Positions 19,562-28,525 of a stretch of 64,000 nucleotides of DNA are shown in pieces. The notes under the pieces are model-generated. The model saw only the letters and a program-made list of their open reading frames with translations, did no database searches and had not been told where the DNA came from. Each line of letters begins with the position of its first letter. Position 1 is the stretch's first letter. The translations under genes were made by a program, and so were the position numbers. The stretch comes from Rhizobium leguminosarum (GTDB taxonomy: Bacteria; Pseudomonadota; Alphaproteobacteria; Rhizobiales; Rhizobiaceae): contig NZ_LWBS01000315.1 in assembly GCF_001652265.1 (NCBI RefSeq), forward strand, positions 1-64,000, in the 5' to 3' direction.

Positions 19562-20465
19562 TCGTCTGATATCAGCGTCAGAGCGCGGACCTTCGGGTCC
19601 GCGCAGCCGGCGCCCACTCCCGCCATGGGTTTCGACGACAGCGCTGCTGCTGCCGACCTATGGGTGGCTGACACTTGCCGTCTTTCTGCCGCTGCTGACC
19701 ATGTTCGTGTTCAGCTTCATGTCGGCGACACCGATGGGCAAGACCCCGATCGTCTTTACGCTGAAGCAGTACCGCGCGTTCATCGATCAACCCTATCTGG
19801 TCGGGATCGGCATCACGTCGCTGCTGATCGGCTTCTGGACGACGCTGTTCTGCGCCGTGCTTGGTTTCCTGGCGGCCGTGGCGCTGGTCCGCTCGACCTT
19901 CGGCAAGACGCGCGAGATGTTGTTGATCCTCATTCTCCTGCCATTCTGGACCAACGGTCTTGTGCGCGTCTTTTCGTGGACCATGGTGCTGCGCGAAAAC
20001 GGCTTTCTCGACAGTCTGCTGCATATGATTGCTCCGGACGCGGGTTCCATCGGCTTTCTCTACACGCGCTATGCCGTGGTGGTTGGTCTTGTTCACGGCT
20101 ACCTGCCGTACATGATCCTGACCTGCTACATAGCGCTGGTGGCCATCGACGACGCGATCATTGAGGCTGCTTCAAGCCTCGGCGCGCGCTGGTGGACCAT
20201 CCTGTTCAAGATTTTGATGCCGCTTGCGGCTCCCGGGCTGATCTCCGGCGCCGTTTTGATCTTCATTCCGGTCATCGGTTCATTCATGGAACCGCGCATT
20301 CTGGGCGGTCGTGTCGGCGTGACCATGGGAACGGTGATCGAGGATCAGTTCACCCAGGCCTTCAACTGGCCTTTGGGCGCATCGTTGTCCTTTACGCTGC
20401 TGGCTGTCGTGCTCGCAATTTTCGCAACCTTCTCCGGTGTCCTGCGCCGCGGAACGGTCGCTTGA
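19551..20465 (+). CDS. ABC transporter permease, PotB/PotH type
   Basis: This 304-residue inner-membrane protein has six predicted helices, the first at about residues 28-55. The cytoplasmic coupling motif EAASSLGARWWTILFKILMPLAAPG (about 204-228) contacts the ATPase. Its ATG lies 11 nt inside the end of the binding-protein gene, showing tight coupling. It pairs with the permease at 20476. Confidence 0.9.
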   Translation: MQNDRLISASERGPSGPRSRRPLPPWVSTTALLLPTYGWLTLAVFLPLLTMFVFSFMSATPMGKTPIVFTLKQYRAFIDQPYLVGIGITSLLIGFWTTLFCAVLGFLAAVALVRSTFGKTREMLLILILLPFWTNGLVRVFSWTMVLRENGFLDSLLHMIAPDAGSIGFLYTRYAVVVGLVHGYLPYMILTCYIALVAIDDAIIEAASSLGARWWTILFKILMPLAAPGLISGAVLIFIPVIGSFMEPRILGGRVGVTMGTVIEDQFTQAFNWPLGASLSFTLLAVVLAIFATFSGVLRRGTVA

Positions 20466-20475
20466 GGAAGGGATC

Positions 20476-21255
20476 ATGAAAACGCTCGGTCCAATCTATC
20501 TCATCGCCATCCTCATCTTCCTCTACACGCCCATTCTCGTGATGATGGCGATGGGGTTCAACGCTTCGCCACTTTACGAACTGCCATTCCATTTCTCGCT
20601 GCAATGGTACGACGCGCTCTGGGACAACAGCATCCTTCTGACGGCGGGTCTGAACAGCCTGGTGATCGCCAGTATCACCGCGGTTCTGGCGACGGCTTTG
20701 GGTACCATGGCGTCCGTTGCGCTGTCGCGCCGGACCTTTCGCGGCAGAAGTCTCCTGCAACTGATGCTTCTGCCGCCGATTGCCATTCCCTGGCTGATCA
20801 CCGGCACGGCCATGCTAATCTTCTTTTATTGGACCGGTATCGGGCGCGGCATGCACGCCCTGTTGATCGGCCACGTGGCGCTCGCCATCCCCTACGTTGT
20901 TCTGGTCGTCGGCACGGGCTTCAAGACAATCCGCGCCGACCTTGAAGAAGCCGCGATGAGCCTTGGTTCGACACCGGTTCACGCCTTCTTCTCGGTGACG
21001 CTACCGCTGCTTTATCCGAGCATCCTTGGCGCCGCGCTCTTCGCCTTCGCCGTGTCGCTCGACCAGTTCGTGATTTCCTACTTCCTCGCAACGCCCGGGT
21101 ACACCACCCTGCCGGTGCAGATCTACTCCTCGATCCGCAAGGGCTTCACCCCTGAAATCAACGCGATCTCCACCGTGCTTCTGCTCGGCTCGATGACGAT
21201 CATCCTGATTTTTGCGCGCTTCGCCAAGCCCGGAGACACAAGTGACAAACGTTAA
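20476..21255 (+). CDS. ABC transporter permease, PotC/PotI type
   Basis: This 259-residue inner-membrane protein has six hydrophobic segments and the coupling motif EEAAMSLGSTPVHAFFSVTLPLLYP. GAGGAAGGG precedes the ATG at 20476, which fixes this start over an upstream in-frame codon that would overlap the previous gene by 29 nt. The 3' end overlaps the ATPase gene by 14 nt. Confidence 0.9.
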   Translation: MKTLGPIYLIAILIFLYTPILVMMAMGFNASPLYELPFHFSLQWYDALWDNSILLTAGLNSLVIASITAVLATALGTMASVALSRRTFRGRSLLQLMLLPPIAIPWLITGTAMLIFFYWTGIGRGMHALLIGHVALAIPYVVLVVGTGFKTIRADLEEAAMSLGSTPVHAFFSVTLPLLYPSILGAALFAFAVSLDQFVISYFLATPGYTTLPVQIYSSIRKGFTPEINAISTVLLLGSMTIILIFARFAKPGDTSDKR

Positions 21256-22291
21256 AGTCAATTCCGTCGCCAAGACCTACGGCACCACACCGGTCCTGTC
21301 CGATATCACCACCGAATTCCCTGAAGGCTCTTTCACCAGCCTTCTCGGCCCATCCGGCTCCGGCAAGACCACGCTGCTGCGCATCATCGCGGGCTTTATC
21401 AAGCCCGACCAGGGCGTCGTCACGATCGGCAACAATGATGTCACCGACATTCCGGTCTGGGGCCGTAACATCGGCATGATGTTCCAGTCCTACGCGCTGT
21501 TCCCGCATATGACGATTGCCCAGAACGTCGCCTTCGGTCTCGAACGCCGGGGCATCAAGGGTGCTGCCGCCCGCAAGGAAGTCGACCGTGCGCTGGAAAT
21601 GGTGCATCTGCCTGGCTTTGCCGATCGCATGCCCAAGCAGTTGTCCGGGGGCCAGCAACAGCGCGTTGCGCTGGCCCGCGCCATGGTCATCAAGCCGAGC
21701 GTACTGCTCCTCGACGAGCCGCTGTCGGCGCTCGATCGGCGCCTGCGCCAGGAAATGCAGGTCGAACTGCTGCGCATCCAGCGCGAAAGCGGCCTGACGA
21801 CGATCTTCGTCACCCACGACCAGGAAGAGGCGCTGACGCTGTCCGATAAGGTAGCGATCCTCGACAAGGGCCGCATCGTCCAGATCGGCGAGCCGGAAAC
21901 CGTCTATGAGAGACCGCTGACGCGCTTTGCCGCCGAATTCCTCGGCGATTCCAACTTCCTCACAGGCACCGTGGAGAACGGCGCCGTGCGTCTCGCCGAT
22001 GGGACGGTAGTTCAGACCACCGGCACGTTGCCCGCAAGCGGTTCGAACGTCACGCTCGCGGTGCGTCCCGAGAAGATGTCGATCGCATCGGGTCCGACGG
22101 AAGGCAACAGCCTGACGGCGCGCATCACCACCGTCATCTACGCAGGTCCCGTGCTGTCCTATCTGCTGGAGACGGCAGACGGTCTGCCGCTGAAGCTGTT
22201 TGCACAGAACCGCGATGGCAAGGTCCTGAGCGATGGCGACACCATCACCCTGACCTGGGCCGCGGAACACACCGTCCCGGTGGCCGACTGA
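21242..22291 (+). CDS. ABC transporter ATP-binding protein, PotA type
   Basis: This 349-residue ATPase energises the importer. Walker A is GPSGSGKTTLLR (about residue 37), the Q loop is MMFQSYALFPHMT, the ABC signature is LSGGQQQRVALARA and Walker B is VLLLDEPLSALD, followed by the switch His in VTHDQEEA. The C-terminal third is a TOBE domain typical of PotA and sugar ATPases. The GTG at 21242, inside the end of the permease gene, is supported by GGAG 8 nt upstream. Its stop overlaps the next start (ATGA). Confidence 0.92.
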   Translation: MTNVKVNSVAKTYGTTPVLSDITTEFPEGSFTSLLGPSGSGKTTLLRIIAGFIKPDQGVVTIGNNDVTDIPVWGRNIGMMFQSYALFPHMTIAQNVAFGLERRGIKGAAARKEVDRALEMVHLPGFADRMPKQLSGGQQQRVALARAMVIKPSVLLLDEPLSALDRRLRQEMQVELLRIQRESGLTTIFVTHDQEEALTLSDKVAILDKGRIVQIGEPETVYERPLTRFAAEFLGDSNFLTGTVENGAVRLADGTVVQTTGTLPASGSNVTLAVRPEKMSIASGPTEGNSLTARITTVIYAGPVLSYLLETADGLPLKLFAQNRDGKVLSDGDTITLTWAAEHTVPVAD

Positions 22292-22890
22292 TGATGGCAC
22301 CCGCGCCACTCTCCAGGAATGCGTTGCATGTCGTCATCGACATGCAACGTCTCTTCGCTGAGCAAACGGCGTGGTATACGCCAGCGATCGAAGGCATCCT
22401 TCCCAATGTGGTGGCGCTGAGCAAAGCGCGGCCCACTGAGACTGTCTTTGCTCGCTTCATGGTGCCCCAGAATGCCGAAGGTGCCACAGGCCGCTGGAAG
22501 ACCTACTATCGTCGCTGGTCATCGGTGACGCTGGATGAGCTCGATATCGCCATGCTGGATCTGGTCGCGCCGCTTACAGCGATCGCCGCTCCAGGCTCCA
22601 TCGTTGACAAAGAGACCTACTCGGTCTTTGGCTCGCCCGGGTTTACTGCGCGTTTGCAAGGATCGGCAACGGACACGCTGATTTTCTCGGGCGTCGAGAC
22701 CGACGTCTGCGTCTACGCCAGCGTTCTTGATGCGGTCGACGCCGGCTACCGGGTCATCCTCGCCGAGGACGCACTGGCAAGCGGCGACTTGAAGGCGCAC
22801 GCCATGGTCATCGAAATCCTGGCGCCAAGGCTTTCGGAGCAGATTGAAATTCTAACGACAGAAGCCATTCTGAAATTGTGGCGAGAGTAA
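22291..22890 (+). CDS. Isochorismatase-like cysteine hydrolase
   Basis: This 199-residue hydrolase shares the NicF/nicotinamidase fold. The triad is visible as Asp in VVIDMQRLF, Lys in VDKETYSVFG and Cys in ETDVCVYASVLDAV. The histidine-rich metal site of classical PncA nicotinamidase is not evident. The ATG overlaps the ATPase stop, so it is co-translated with the importer and probably acts on the imported compound, perhaps as an amidase. A nicotinamide-like or amide-linked conjugate is an attractive but unproven substrate. Confidence 0.8.
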   Translation: MMAPAPLSRNALHVVIDMQRLFAEQTAWYTPAIEGILPNVVALSKARPTETVFARFMVPQNAEGATGRWKTYYRRWSSVTLDELDIAMLDLVAPLTAIAAPGSIVDKETYSVFGSPGFTARLQGSATDTLIFSGVETDVCVYASVLDAVDAGYRVILAEDALASGDLKAHAMVIEILAPRLSEQIEILTTEAILKLWRE

Positions 22891-22945
22891 ATTCGGCAGC
22901 GCCATTGCCGGTCACGACGATGAACAGGCAGATTTGAGAGATCCT

Positions 22946-23425
22946 ATGGACGTTCCGTTCAAAGACAAAGGCGGCCGACAAAAGACCGCAGCGACCGAGG
23001 CGCCCGGCCAGCAGGCACAGTATGCGCTTGGCGAGCAGATCGGCTTCTATCTGCGCCAGGCCAACCAGCGGCACGTGGCGATCTTTGCGAGCCTGATGGC
23101 GGAGAAGCTGACCACCACCCAATGGGCGGCGCTCGTCAGGCTGAAGGACCTGCAGCCCTGTTCGCAGGGCAATCTCGGCCGCGAGACCGCCATGGATATG
23201 GCGACCATCAAGGGCGTTGTCGATCGACTGGTGAAGCGTGGCCTCGTTCACACCGCCCCCGACTCGACCGACGCGCGTCGGCTGGTGCTGACGCTGACGC
23301 CGGAAGGCGAGGTGACAGTCGCCCGCAACCTGTCGGTCGCGCTGCAGATCTCGCAGGAAACGCTGAGCACGCTGACGCTTGCCGAGCGGATGATGCTGAT
23401 GGAACTCCTTCAGAAGATCTGTTGA
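22946..23425 (+). CDS. MarR family regulator, paralogue of the nic regulator
   Basis: This 159-residue winged-helix protein aligns with the regulator at 3610: both share AxQRHxxIF near residue 35, the helix-turn-helix around ATIKGVVDRLVKRGLV and the DSTDARRLVLTLTPEGE wing. The ATG at 22946 was preferred over a TTG 12 nt upstream because GAGAG lies just before it. It sits between the importer operon and the GH3 gene on the same strand. The likely targets are the inverted TTTGTrTACATA-like sites at 18162 and 18361. Confidence 0.85.
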   Translation: MDVPFKDKGGRQKTAATEAPGQQAQYALGEQIGFYLRQANQRHVAIFASLMAEKLTTTQWAALVRLKDLQPCSQGNLGRETAMDMATIKGVVDRLVKRGLVHTAPDSTDARRLVLTLTPEGEVTVARNLSVALQISQETLSTLTLAERMMLMELLQKIC

Positions 23426-23460
23426 CACACGCCTGATCCGCAGTACACCGGAGACTACTC

Positions 23461-25803
23461 ATGTTCCAGCCGAGCGACGCCGACATTCGAGGGCTTGTCG
23501 ATCAGATGACGGTGACCGAAAAGGTCGATCTCCTGAGCGGGCGTGGCCTGTGGAAGACGGCATCAATCAGCAGGCTCGGTGTTCCTTCGATCGTCATGAC
23601 CGATGGGGCCTATGGGGTGCGCTATTCGACCACCCAGATCGACGCCGGCGACAACGACGAAGACAGTCTGCGGGCGTTCCTCGATCTCGTCGGGCAACAG
23701 GGCGACGGATCGGGCGGCATGTTCGGTGCCACCCGTCCAGCCACGTGCTTTCCCAACGGCAATCTGCTGGGCTGTTCCTGGGATATTGATCTTGCCTATC
23801 GCATGGGCGCTGCACTGGCGGCCGAGTGCCAGGATTTCGGGGTTCAACTGCTTTTGGGCCCCGGCATCAACATAAGGCGCACGCCGCTGGCCGGGCGGGC
23901 CTACGAATATTATTCCGAGGATCCTGTTATTAGCGGCGACATGGCATCAGCCGTCATCTGCGGATTGCAGGATAACGGCGTCGGCGCCTCGCTCAAGCAC
24001 TTCGCCTGCAATAATTCCGAACTCGAGCGAACCACGACCAGTTCCGATGTCGATGAGCGCGCCCTGCGCGAAATATACTTGGCAGGCTTCGAGCGGGCCA
24101 TCGAAAAGAGCGCGCCGTGGACCGTGATGAGCGCTTATAATCCGCTGAACGGCATCCAGGCCGCCGAACATCATTGGCTGCTGCGAACCGTGCTGCGCGA
24201 TGAATGGGGCTATGACGGGCTTGTCCTGTCAGACTGGCACGCGATCAAGGATCGTGGCGCAGCACTCGATGCCGGCACCGAACTCGACATGCCGGAAAGC
24301 AAGCCCCGCAAGGCGCGTCTCCATGCGGCGATCAACGCCGGCGACATGGCGCCCAAGGTGATCGATGCGGCTTGCGCCAAAGTTCTGGCGTTCGTGCGCA
24401 AATGCAAGTCGAGGGAGCGGCGCGGCACACCGGCGGATTTCGAGGCGCATCATGCGCTGGCGCGCGACATCGCGGCGGAATCGATCGTGCTGCTGCGCAA
24501 TGAGGGCCAGGCGCTACCGCTCGATCCCGCCCGGCCGGGTGAGCTTCTCATTGTCGGCGACGGCGCCGTCACTCCTGTTATCCAAGGCTCCGGCTCGGCC
24601 ACCACCAATCCCTATCGCGTCGACAGTCCGTTCGTTCAGATTGCCGCGCGGGCAGGAGACAGCCTGAAGGTTCGGCATCTGCCCTTCTCGCCGGTCGCGC
24701 AGCCCGACGTGACGGCGTCGATCGCGGCAATCGTCGAAGCCGCGGAGCGTGCCGATGTAGTTGTCGTGTTTGCGGAAAACGAGAAGAGCCGTCACGGCGA
24801 GGGCAACGACCGCGACACACTGAAGCTCGCCGCCAGCCACGATGCACTCATCACGGCGTTGGCAGCGACAGGTCGCAAGCTCGTCGTCGTGCTCTCGATG
24901 CCAGACACGGTCGAGATGCCATGGATCGGGGATGTCGACGCCATCCTGGCCAGTTTCTATGCCGGGCAGGGCGGTGGCGAAGCACTGGCCCGCATCCTGT
25001 TTGGCGAGCAGAACCCGTGCGGCAAGCTCTCCGCCAGCATGCCGGTTCGCATGCAGGATATTCCGGGCTGGCACACCTATCCGGGCGAGCATGGCCGGCA
25101 TGTCTATAGCGAGGGCATTTTCGTCGGTTACCGGTTCTACGATCTGAAGGCGATGACGCCAGCCTTTCCGTTCGGACATGGGCTCAGCTACACCACGTTC
25201 GCCTATGAGGATCTCAGGCTCGATACGCAGGAGATCACGCCCGGTGCCGGCTGCACCGCCACCCTTACCATCCGCAACACAGGTACGGTTGCCGGCAAGG
25301 AAATCGTGCAACTCTATGTCCGGCCGATTAAGCCGGGTCTCAAACGACCCGTCCGTGAACTTAAGTCCTTCACCAAGCTTCATCTGGCGCCAGGAGAGGC
25401 GATGAGGGTAAGGCTTGGGCTGGTGCAGCGCGATTTCCAGCATTTCGACACGTCGCGTTCGGCTTGGGTTCTCGATGCCGAGGCTTTTGTAATCGAAGCG
25501 GCTGCATCCTCCAGAGACATCCGCTTGTCGATCACCTTGCCATGCAGGTCAGAGGCTCCGGCCCTGCCGACGATTTCGGCCAATTCTCCGACAGCGCTTG
25601 TATTTGCCCACCCGAACGCCGAGGCCGCTCTCGTTCGTTTCTTCGTCAGCAGGCTTTCGATCTCCGCTGCCGAAGCTATGGCCCTTCTTGCCAAGACAAA
25701 GGGCTCCTTTCTCGGCTTCTACGACACTTTGAGCTGGTATGTCGGAGACAGCGTCAAAGAGGCGGATATTGCCGAAGTCTTTTCAGAACTAAACCAACAC
25801 TAG
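23461..25803 (+). CDS. Glycoside hydrolase family 3 beta-glycosidase
   Basis: This 780-residue enzyme has the three-part GH3 layout: barrel (1 to about 310), the alpha/beta sandwich (about 335-560) and a fibronectin-III-like end (about 570-670), plus about 100 extra C-terminal residues. The nucleophile is Asp258 in LVLSDWHA. The substrate-binding KHFACNNSE motif (near 178) and the sandwich acid/base region ENEKSRHGEGNDRD (near 440) are present. No signal peptide is visible, so it acts in the cytoplasm, probably as a beta-glucosidase or xylosidase. It lies 35 bp after the MarR gene with GGAG before the ATG. It is the third glycosidase of the cluster. Confidence 0.9.
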   Translation: MFQPSDADIRGLVDQMTVTEKVDLLSGRGLWKTASISRLGVPSIVMTDGAYGVRYSTTQIDAGDNDEDSLRAFLDLVGQQGDGSGGMFGATRPATCFPNGNLLGCSWDIDLAYRMGAALAAECQDFGVQLLLGPGINIRRTPLAGRAYEYYSEDPVISGDMASAVICGLQDNGVGASLKHFACNNSELERTTTSSDVDERALREIYLAGFERAIEKSAPWTVMSAYNPLNGIQAAEHHWLLRTVLRDEWGYDGLVLSDWHAIKDRGAALDAGTELDMPESKPRKARLHAAINAGDMAPKVIDAACAKVLAFVRKCKSRERRGTPADFEAHHALARDIAAESIVLLRNEGQALPLDPARPGELLIVGDGAVTPVIQGSGSATTNPYRVDSPFVQIAARAGDSLKVRHLPFSPVAQPDVTASIAAIVEAAERADVVVVFAENEKSRHGEGNDRDTLKLAASHDALITALAATGRKLVVVLSMPDTVEMPWIGDVDAILASFYAGQGGGEALARILFGEQNPCGKLSASMPVRMQDIPGWHTYPGEHGRHVYSEGIFVGYRFYDLKAMTPAFPFGHGLSYTTFAYEDLRLDTQEITPGAGCTATLTIRNTGTVAGKEIVQLYVRPIKPGLKRPVRELKSFTKLHLAPGEAMRVRLGLVQRDFQHFDTSRSAWVLDAEAFVIEAAASSRDIRLSITLPCRSEAPALPTISANSPTALVFAHPNAEAALVRFFVSRLSISAAEAMALLAKTKGSFLGFYDTLSWYVGDSVKEADIAEVFSELNQH

Positions 25804-25819
25804 ATTGAGGCCCGCAGGA

Positions 25820-26149
25820 ATGACCATCCAGACGAACCTGACCGACCCGCTGCTGACGGCCGAACACTGGATGGAAGCGGGCCGAGCTGTTGCGATTGCG
25901 ACGGTGATCGAGACGTGGGGTTCGGCGCCGCGTCCGGTTGGCAGTCATCTGGTGGTCGATGGTGATGGCAATTTCGAGGGCTCGGTTTCCGGTGGCTGCG
26001 TAGAGGGTGCAGTGATCTCGGCAGCCATAGAGGTGATTGCGGGCGGCAAGGCGCAGATGCTGGAATTTGGTGTTGCGGACGAGATGGCCTGGCGGGTCGG
26101 GCTGTCGTGCGGCGGGCGCATCCGTGTCTTTGTCGAGAGGCTCGGCTGA
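25820..26149 (+). CDS. XdhC/CoxI N-terminal domain protein (molybdenum cofactor insertion)
   Basis: This 109-residue protein equals the N-terminal half of XdhC/CoxI chaperones, which bind the molybdenum cofactor and load it into xanthine-dehydrogenase-type enzymes. It shows VIETWGSAPRPVGSHLVV and the conserved GSVSGGCVEGAV, whose Cys is the family hallmark. It ends just before the Rossmann domain, which is encoded by the next gene (ATGA overlap), so XdhC is split in two. NicB in the same strand group is the obvious client. Confidence 0.88.
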   Translation: MTIQTNLTDPLLTAEHWMEAGRAVAIATVIETWGSAPRPVGSHLVVDGDGNFEGSVSGGCVEGAVISAAIEVIAGGKAQMLEFGVADEMAWRVGLSCGGRIRVFVERLG

Positions 26150-26823
26150 TGCGCTACGACAGCTTGCAGCGTTTGAACGCCGCGCGCCGGAAACGTCTCC
26201 CCGTCGTGCTGCTGACAGATTTTCGGGGAGAAGAGCATCTCTTCCTGGAAGGGGATCCGGTCGAGCCGCCATTTGCCGCACTCGTCGAAGGCGCCTTTCG
26301 GTCCGGACGCTCTATGACTTTCGCCAGGGCCGGTGCCAGCGGCTTCCTCAATGTCTACCTGCCCGCGCCGCGCATCGCCGTCATCGGCGCCGTCCATATC
26401 AGCCAGTATCTGACGCCGATGGCAAGGTTGGCCGGCTTCGATGTGCGCATCATCGATCCGCGCACAGGCTTTGCGACACGTGATCGCTTTCCCGATGTGC
26501 GGGTGTCCACCGATTGGCCCGTCGATGCGTTTGTGGCGGATCCACTCGACCGTTATACCGCGCTGGTCGCACTTACCCACGACCCTAAGATCGACGATTT
26601 CGCCCTGGCCGAGGCATTGCGCACTGGCTGCTTCTACATCGGCGCGCTCGGCAGCCGAAAGACCCACGCAGCGCGGATCGGCCGCCTTGCCGCAGGTGGC
26701 TTCGGTGTCGACGCGCTTTCGATAATCCACGCGCCGATCGGGCTCGACATCGGCGCATCCACTCCAGCTGAGATTTCTGTAGCCATCCTCGGTGAGGTCA
26801 TCAAAGCGCTTCGCACGAGCTAG
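26149..26823 (+). CDS. XdhC C-terminal (Rossmann) domain protein
   Basis: This 224-residue protein carries the second half of XdhC. The Rossmann segment starts at RIAVIGAVHISQYLTPMARLAGFDVRIIDPR, followed by ALVALTHDPKIDD and the conserved YIGALGSRKTHAARIGRL and HAPIGLDIGASTPAEISVAILGE. It is translationally coupled to the N-terminal half. Together the two should deliver the sulfurated cofactor to NicB. Confidence 0.9.
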   Translation: MRYDSLQRLNAARRKRLPVVLLTDFRGEEHLFLEGDPVEPPFAALVEGAFRSGRSMTFARAGASGFLNVYLPAPRIAVIGAVHISQYLTPMARLAGFDVRIIDPRTGFATRDRFPDVRVSTDWPVDAFVADPLDRYTALVALTHDPKIDDFALAEALRTGCFYIGALGSRKTHAARIGRLAAGGFGVDALSIIHAPIGLDIGASTPAEISVAILGEVIKALRTS

Positions 26824-27031
26824 CGGACAATGCCTGCGGATGGCCCATGAACAGGTTCACCATTAGTCGATGAAGCGGACGCAAAATAGCTTGCCTGGAC
26901 GCAAAGCTGCTGCAAGGCTCGTTTTTGAAAACCTATTGTTCTGGCTGTCTACACGTCAGCAACTTCGTAAACTCGAAGCTTGTCGTCGGAGGCGCAGCGG
27001 GCTCTCGGTGGAGTCGGGAAAGAGATGGGCA

Positions 27032-27646
27032 ATGAAACCGAGTGTATCAATAGTCGTATTGGCGGCCGGTGAGGCGACGCGCATGGGCCCTTCCTGCGGG
27101 CACAAGCTGTTGGCGATGTTTGACGGAATTCCGCTCGTGCGCCGCTCGGCTTTGATCGCAAAGGCCAGCACCGCCCACTCCGTCATAGTCGTCGTGGGCC
27201 ATCGGCAAGATGACATTCGTGGAGCTCTCACCGACCTGCCAGTGCGAATTATCGGCAATCCCAACTACAGAGCGGGCATGTCAAGTTCGCTGGCAGCGGG
27301 ATTTGCGGCTGCTGTCGCCGACAGAGCTGATGGTGTTCTCATATTGCTCGCGGATATGCCAGGTGTTTCCACAGACAACCTGAACCGGCTGATTGACGCC
27401 TTTCAAATTGCGAGGGGCGCCGCAATCGTTTGCGCCGTATCCCAGCGAATTCGTGGAAACCCTGTGATCCTGCCACGGTCGCTTAGCGGCAGCGTTCTCC
27501 GCTTGAGGGGCGATATCGGCGCCCGCAACTTGATCGAAACATCGGGGCTGCAGGTGATTGAGGTCGAGATTGGAGTTGCGGCGCAAACCGATGTCGATAC
27601 GGCCGAGGCGATTGTCGCTGCCGGTGGCATTTCTGTTGGCGACTGA
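27032..27646 (+). CDS. MobA-like nucleotidyltransferase, probably molybdenum cofactor cytidylyltransferase (MocA type)
   Basis: This 204-residue protein attaches a nucleotide to the molybdenum cofactor. The N-terminal VLAAGEATRMGP is the LAAGxxxRMG nucleotide-binding loop, followed by HKLLAMFDGIPLVRR. The metal-binding aspartate is in LLADMPGVS. The ATG at 27032 follows GGAAAGAG. Bacterial hydroxylases of the xanthine dehydrogenase family usually need the CMP form, so with the split XdhC this completes a cofactor module for NicAB. The ancestral frame is open upstream, but no start signal is seen there. Confidence 0.85.
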   Translation: MKPSVSIVVLAAGEATRMGPSCGHKLLAMFDGIPLVRRSALIAKASTAHSVIVVVGHRQDDIRGALTDLPVRIIGNPNYRAGMSSSLAAGFAAAVADRADGVLILLADMPGVSTDNLNRLIDAFQIARGAAIVCAVSQRIRGNPVILPRSLSGSVLRLRGDIGARNLIETSGLQVIEVEIGVAAQTDVDTAEAIVAAGGISVGD

Positions 27647-28187
27647 CCAAGCGATACCGCCGCTCGATGCAGCGGGTTCTCACGGCTTTTGAGCGCCTAC
27701 GGTGAAGAGTTCCACGTCACCGTGGTCATCCGTCAATGCTGTCTTAGCCCGTCGAAGCCGTTAGGCCGCCAACTTCGCTCCCCGGCGACCAGCTGCAGTT
27801 CAAATTTCCGCAGCTGTCGTCGAAAACAGCCATGCGAACCGGACCCGCATCCATAGGTTTCACGGTGAACCTGACACTAAGGCCCGTAACCTCTGATGTT
27901 CCGCGCTGAGGTCATCAACCTGAAACGATGTGGCGGGTATGCGTTCTGCAACGAGAGCGCTCTTATAAGGCCCAGCCGCAAGCCAGCATCTCCCCGCAGT
28001 CAGCGGTCTCGATGCCCCTGCCCCGCAAATTGCGGCGCCATGGCTGAACCCAATCCAGTGGATTGCGTCGCCGCATGTCCCACTCGTCGGAACTCGCGCA
28101 AATAAGTCCGTTCGGAACCCGCAGCCGATCCTATTGTTACTGGTGTGGTGGATGCCAACAACCAATCTAGTTTAAAAGGAGCAGCCT
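27647..28187. other. Gene-poor stretch after the nicotinate region
   Basis: No frame here has a convincing start or family match on either strand. The last 30 bp hold the ribosome binding site of the next gene. This gap marks the right border of the nic/glycosidase block. Confidence 0.45.
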
Positions 28188-28370
28188 GTGGATGAGGATA
28201 AGAAAGCTCAAGCGGCTATCGAGGAAACCGATAAGAAGTTAGATCAAGTACAGAAGAGCCCGCAGGCCGGGCCACATGCTCAGGATCATCTGACCGACAA
28301 GAGCAAGACACCCGGCGCTGGATCTCTGCCGGAGCGAGATGAAGAGGCGGTCATCCCGGGATCAGCGTGA
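28188..28370 (+). CDS. Small hydrophilic protein of unknown function
   Basis: This 60-residue protein is very polar, rich in Lys, Glu, Asp, Gln and Pro, with no hydrophobic segment. The GTG start is preceded by AAAAGGAG at ideal spacing, which is the main reason to call it a gene. Its composition suggests an intrinsically disordered, perhaps stress-related protein, like many small rhizobial hypotheticals. I do not recognise a family. Confidence 0.6.
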   Translation: MDEDKKAQAAIEETDKKLDQVQKSPQAGPHAQDHLTDKSKTPGAGSLPERDEEAVIPGSA

Positions 28371-28525
28371 TCGGTCCACGATCTGGTTTGCACCATTGCC
28401 CTCATCAAACGCGATTTAGCATAAGCGGATCTGGAGCCTCGGCTTGTTCGGTGCGAACGGCGAACGGCAGTGAGCGTTTCAGCAAACCCGTGGACTTCCC
28501 TCGAACGCGCGCCATTTCCTCGAGC

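Noticed and set aside
21200..22309. A 369-codon minus-strand frame opposite the PotA-type ATPase
   Set aside because: Antisense shadow; the plus strand has all ATPase motifs.
24514..25443. A 309-codon minus-strand frame opposite the GH3 gene
   Set aside because: Antisense shadow without recognisable protein features.
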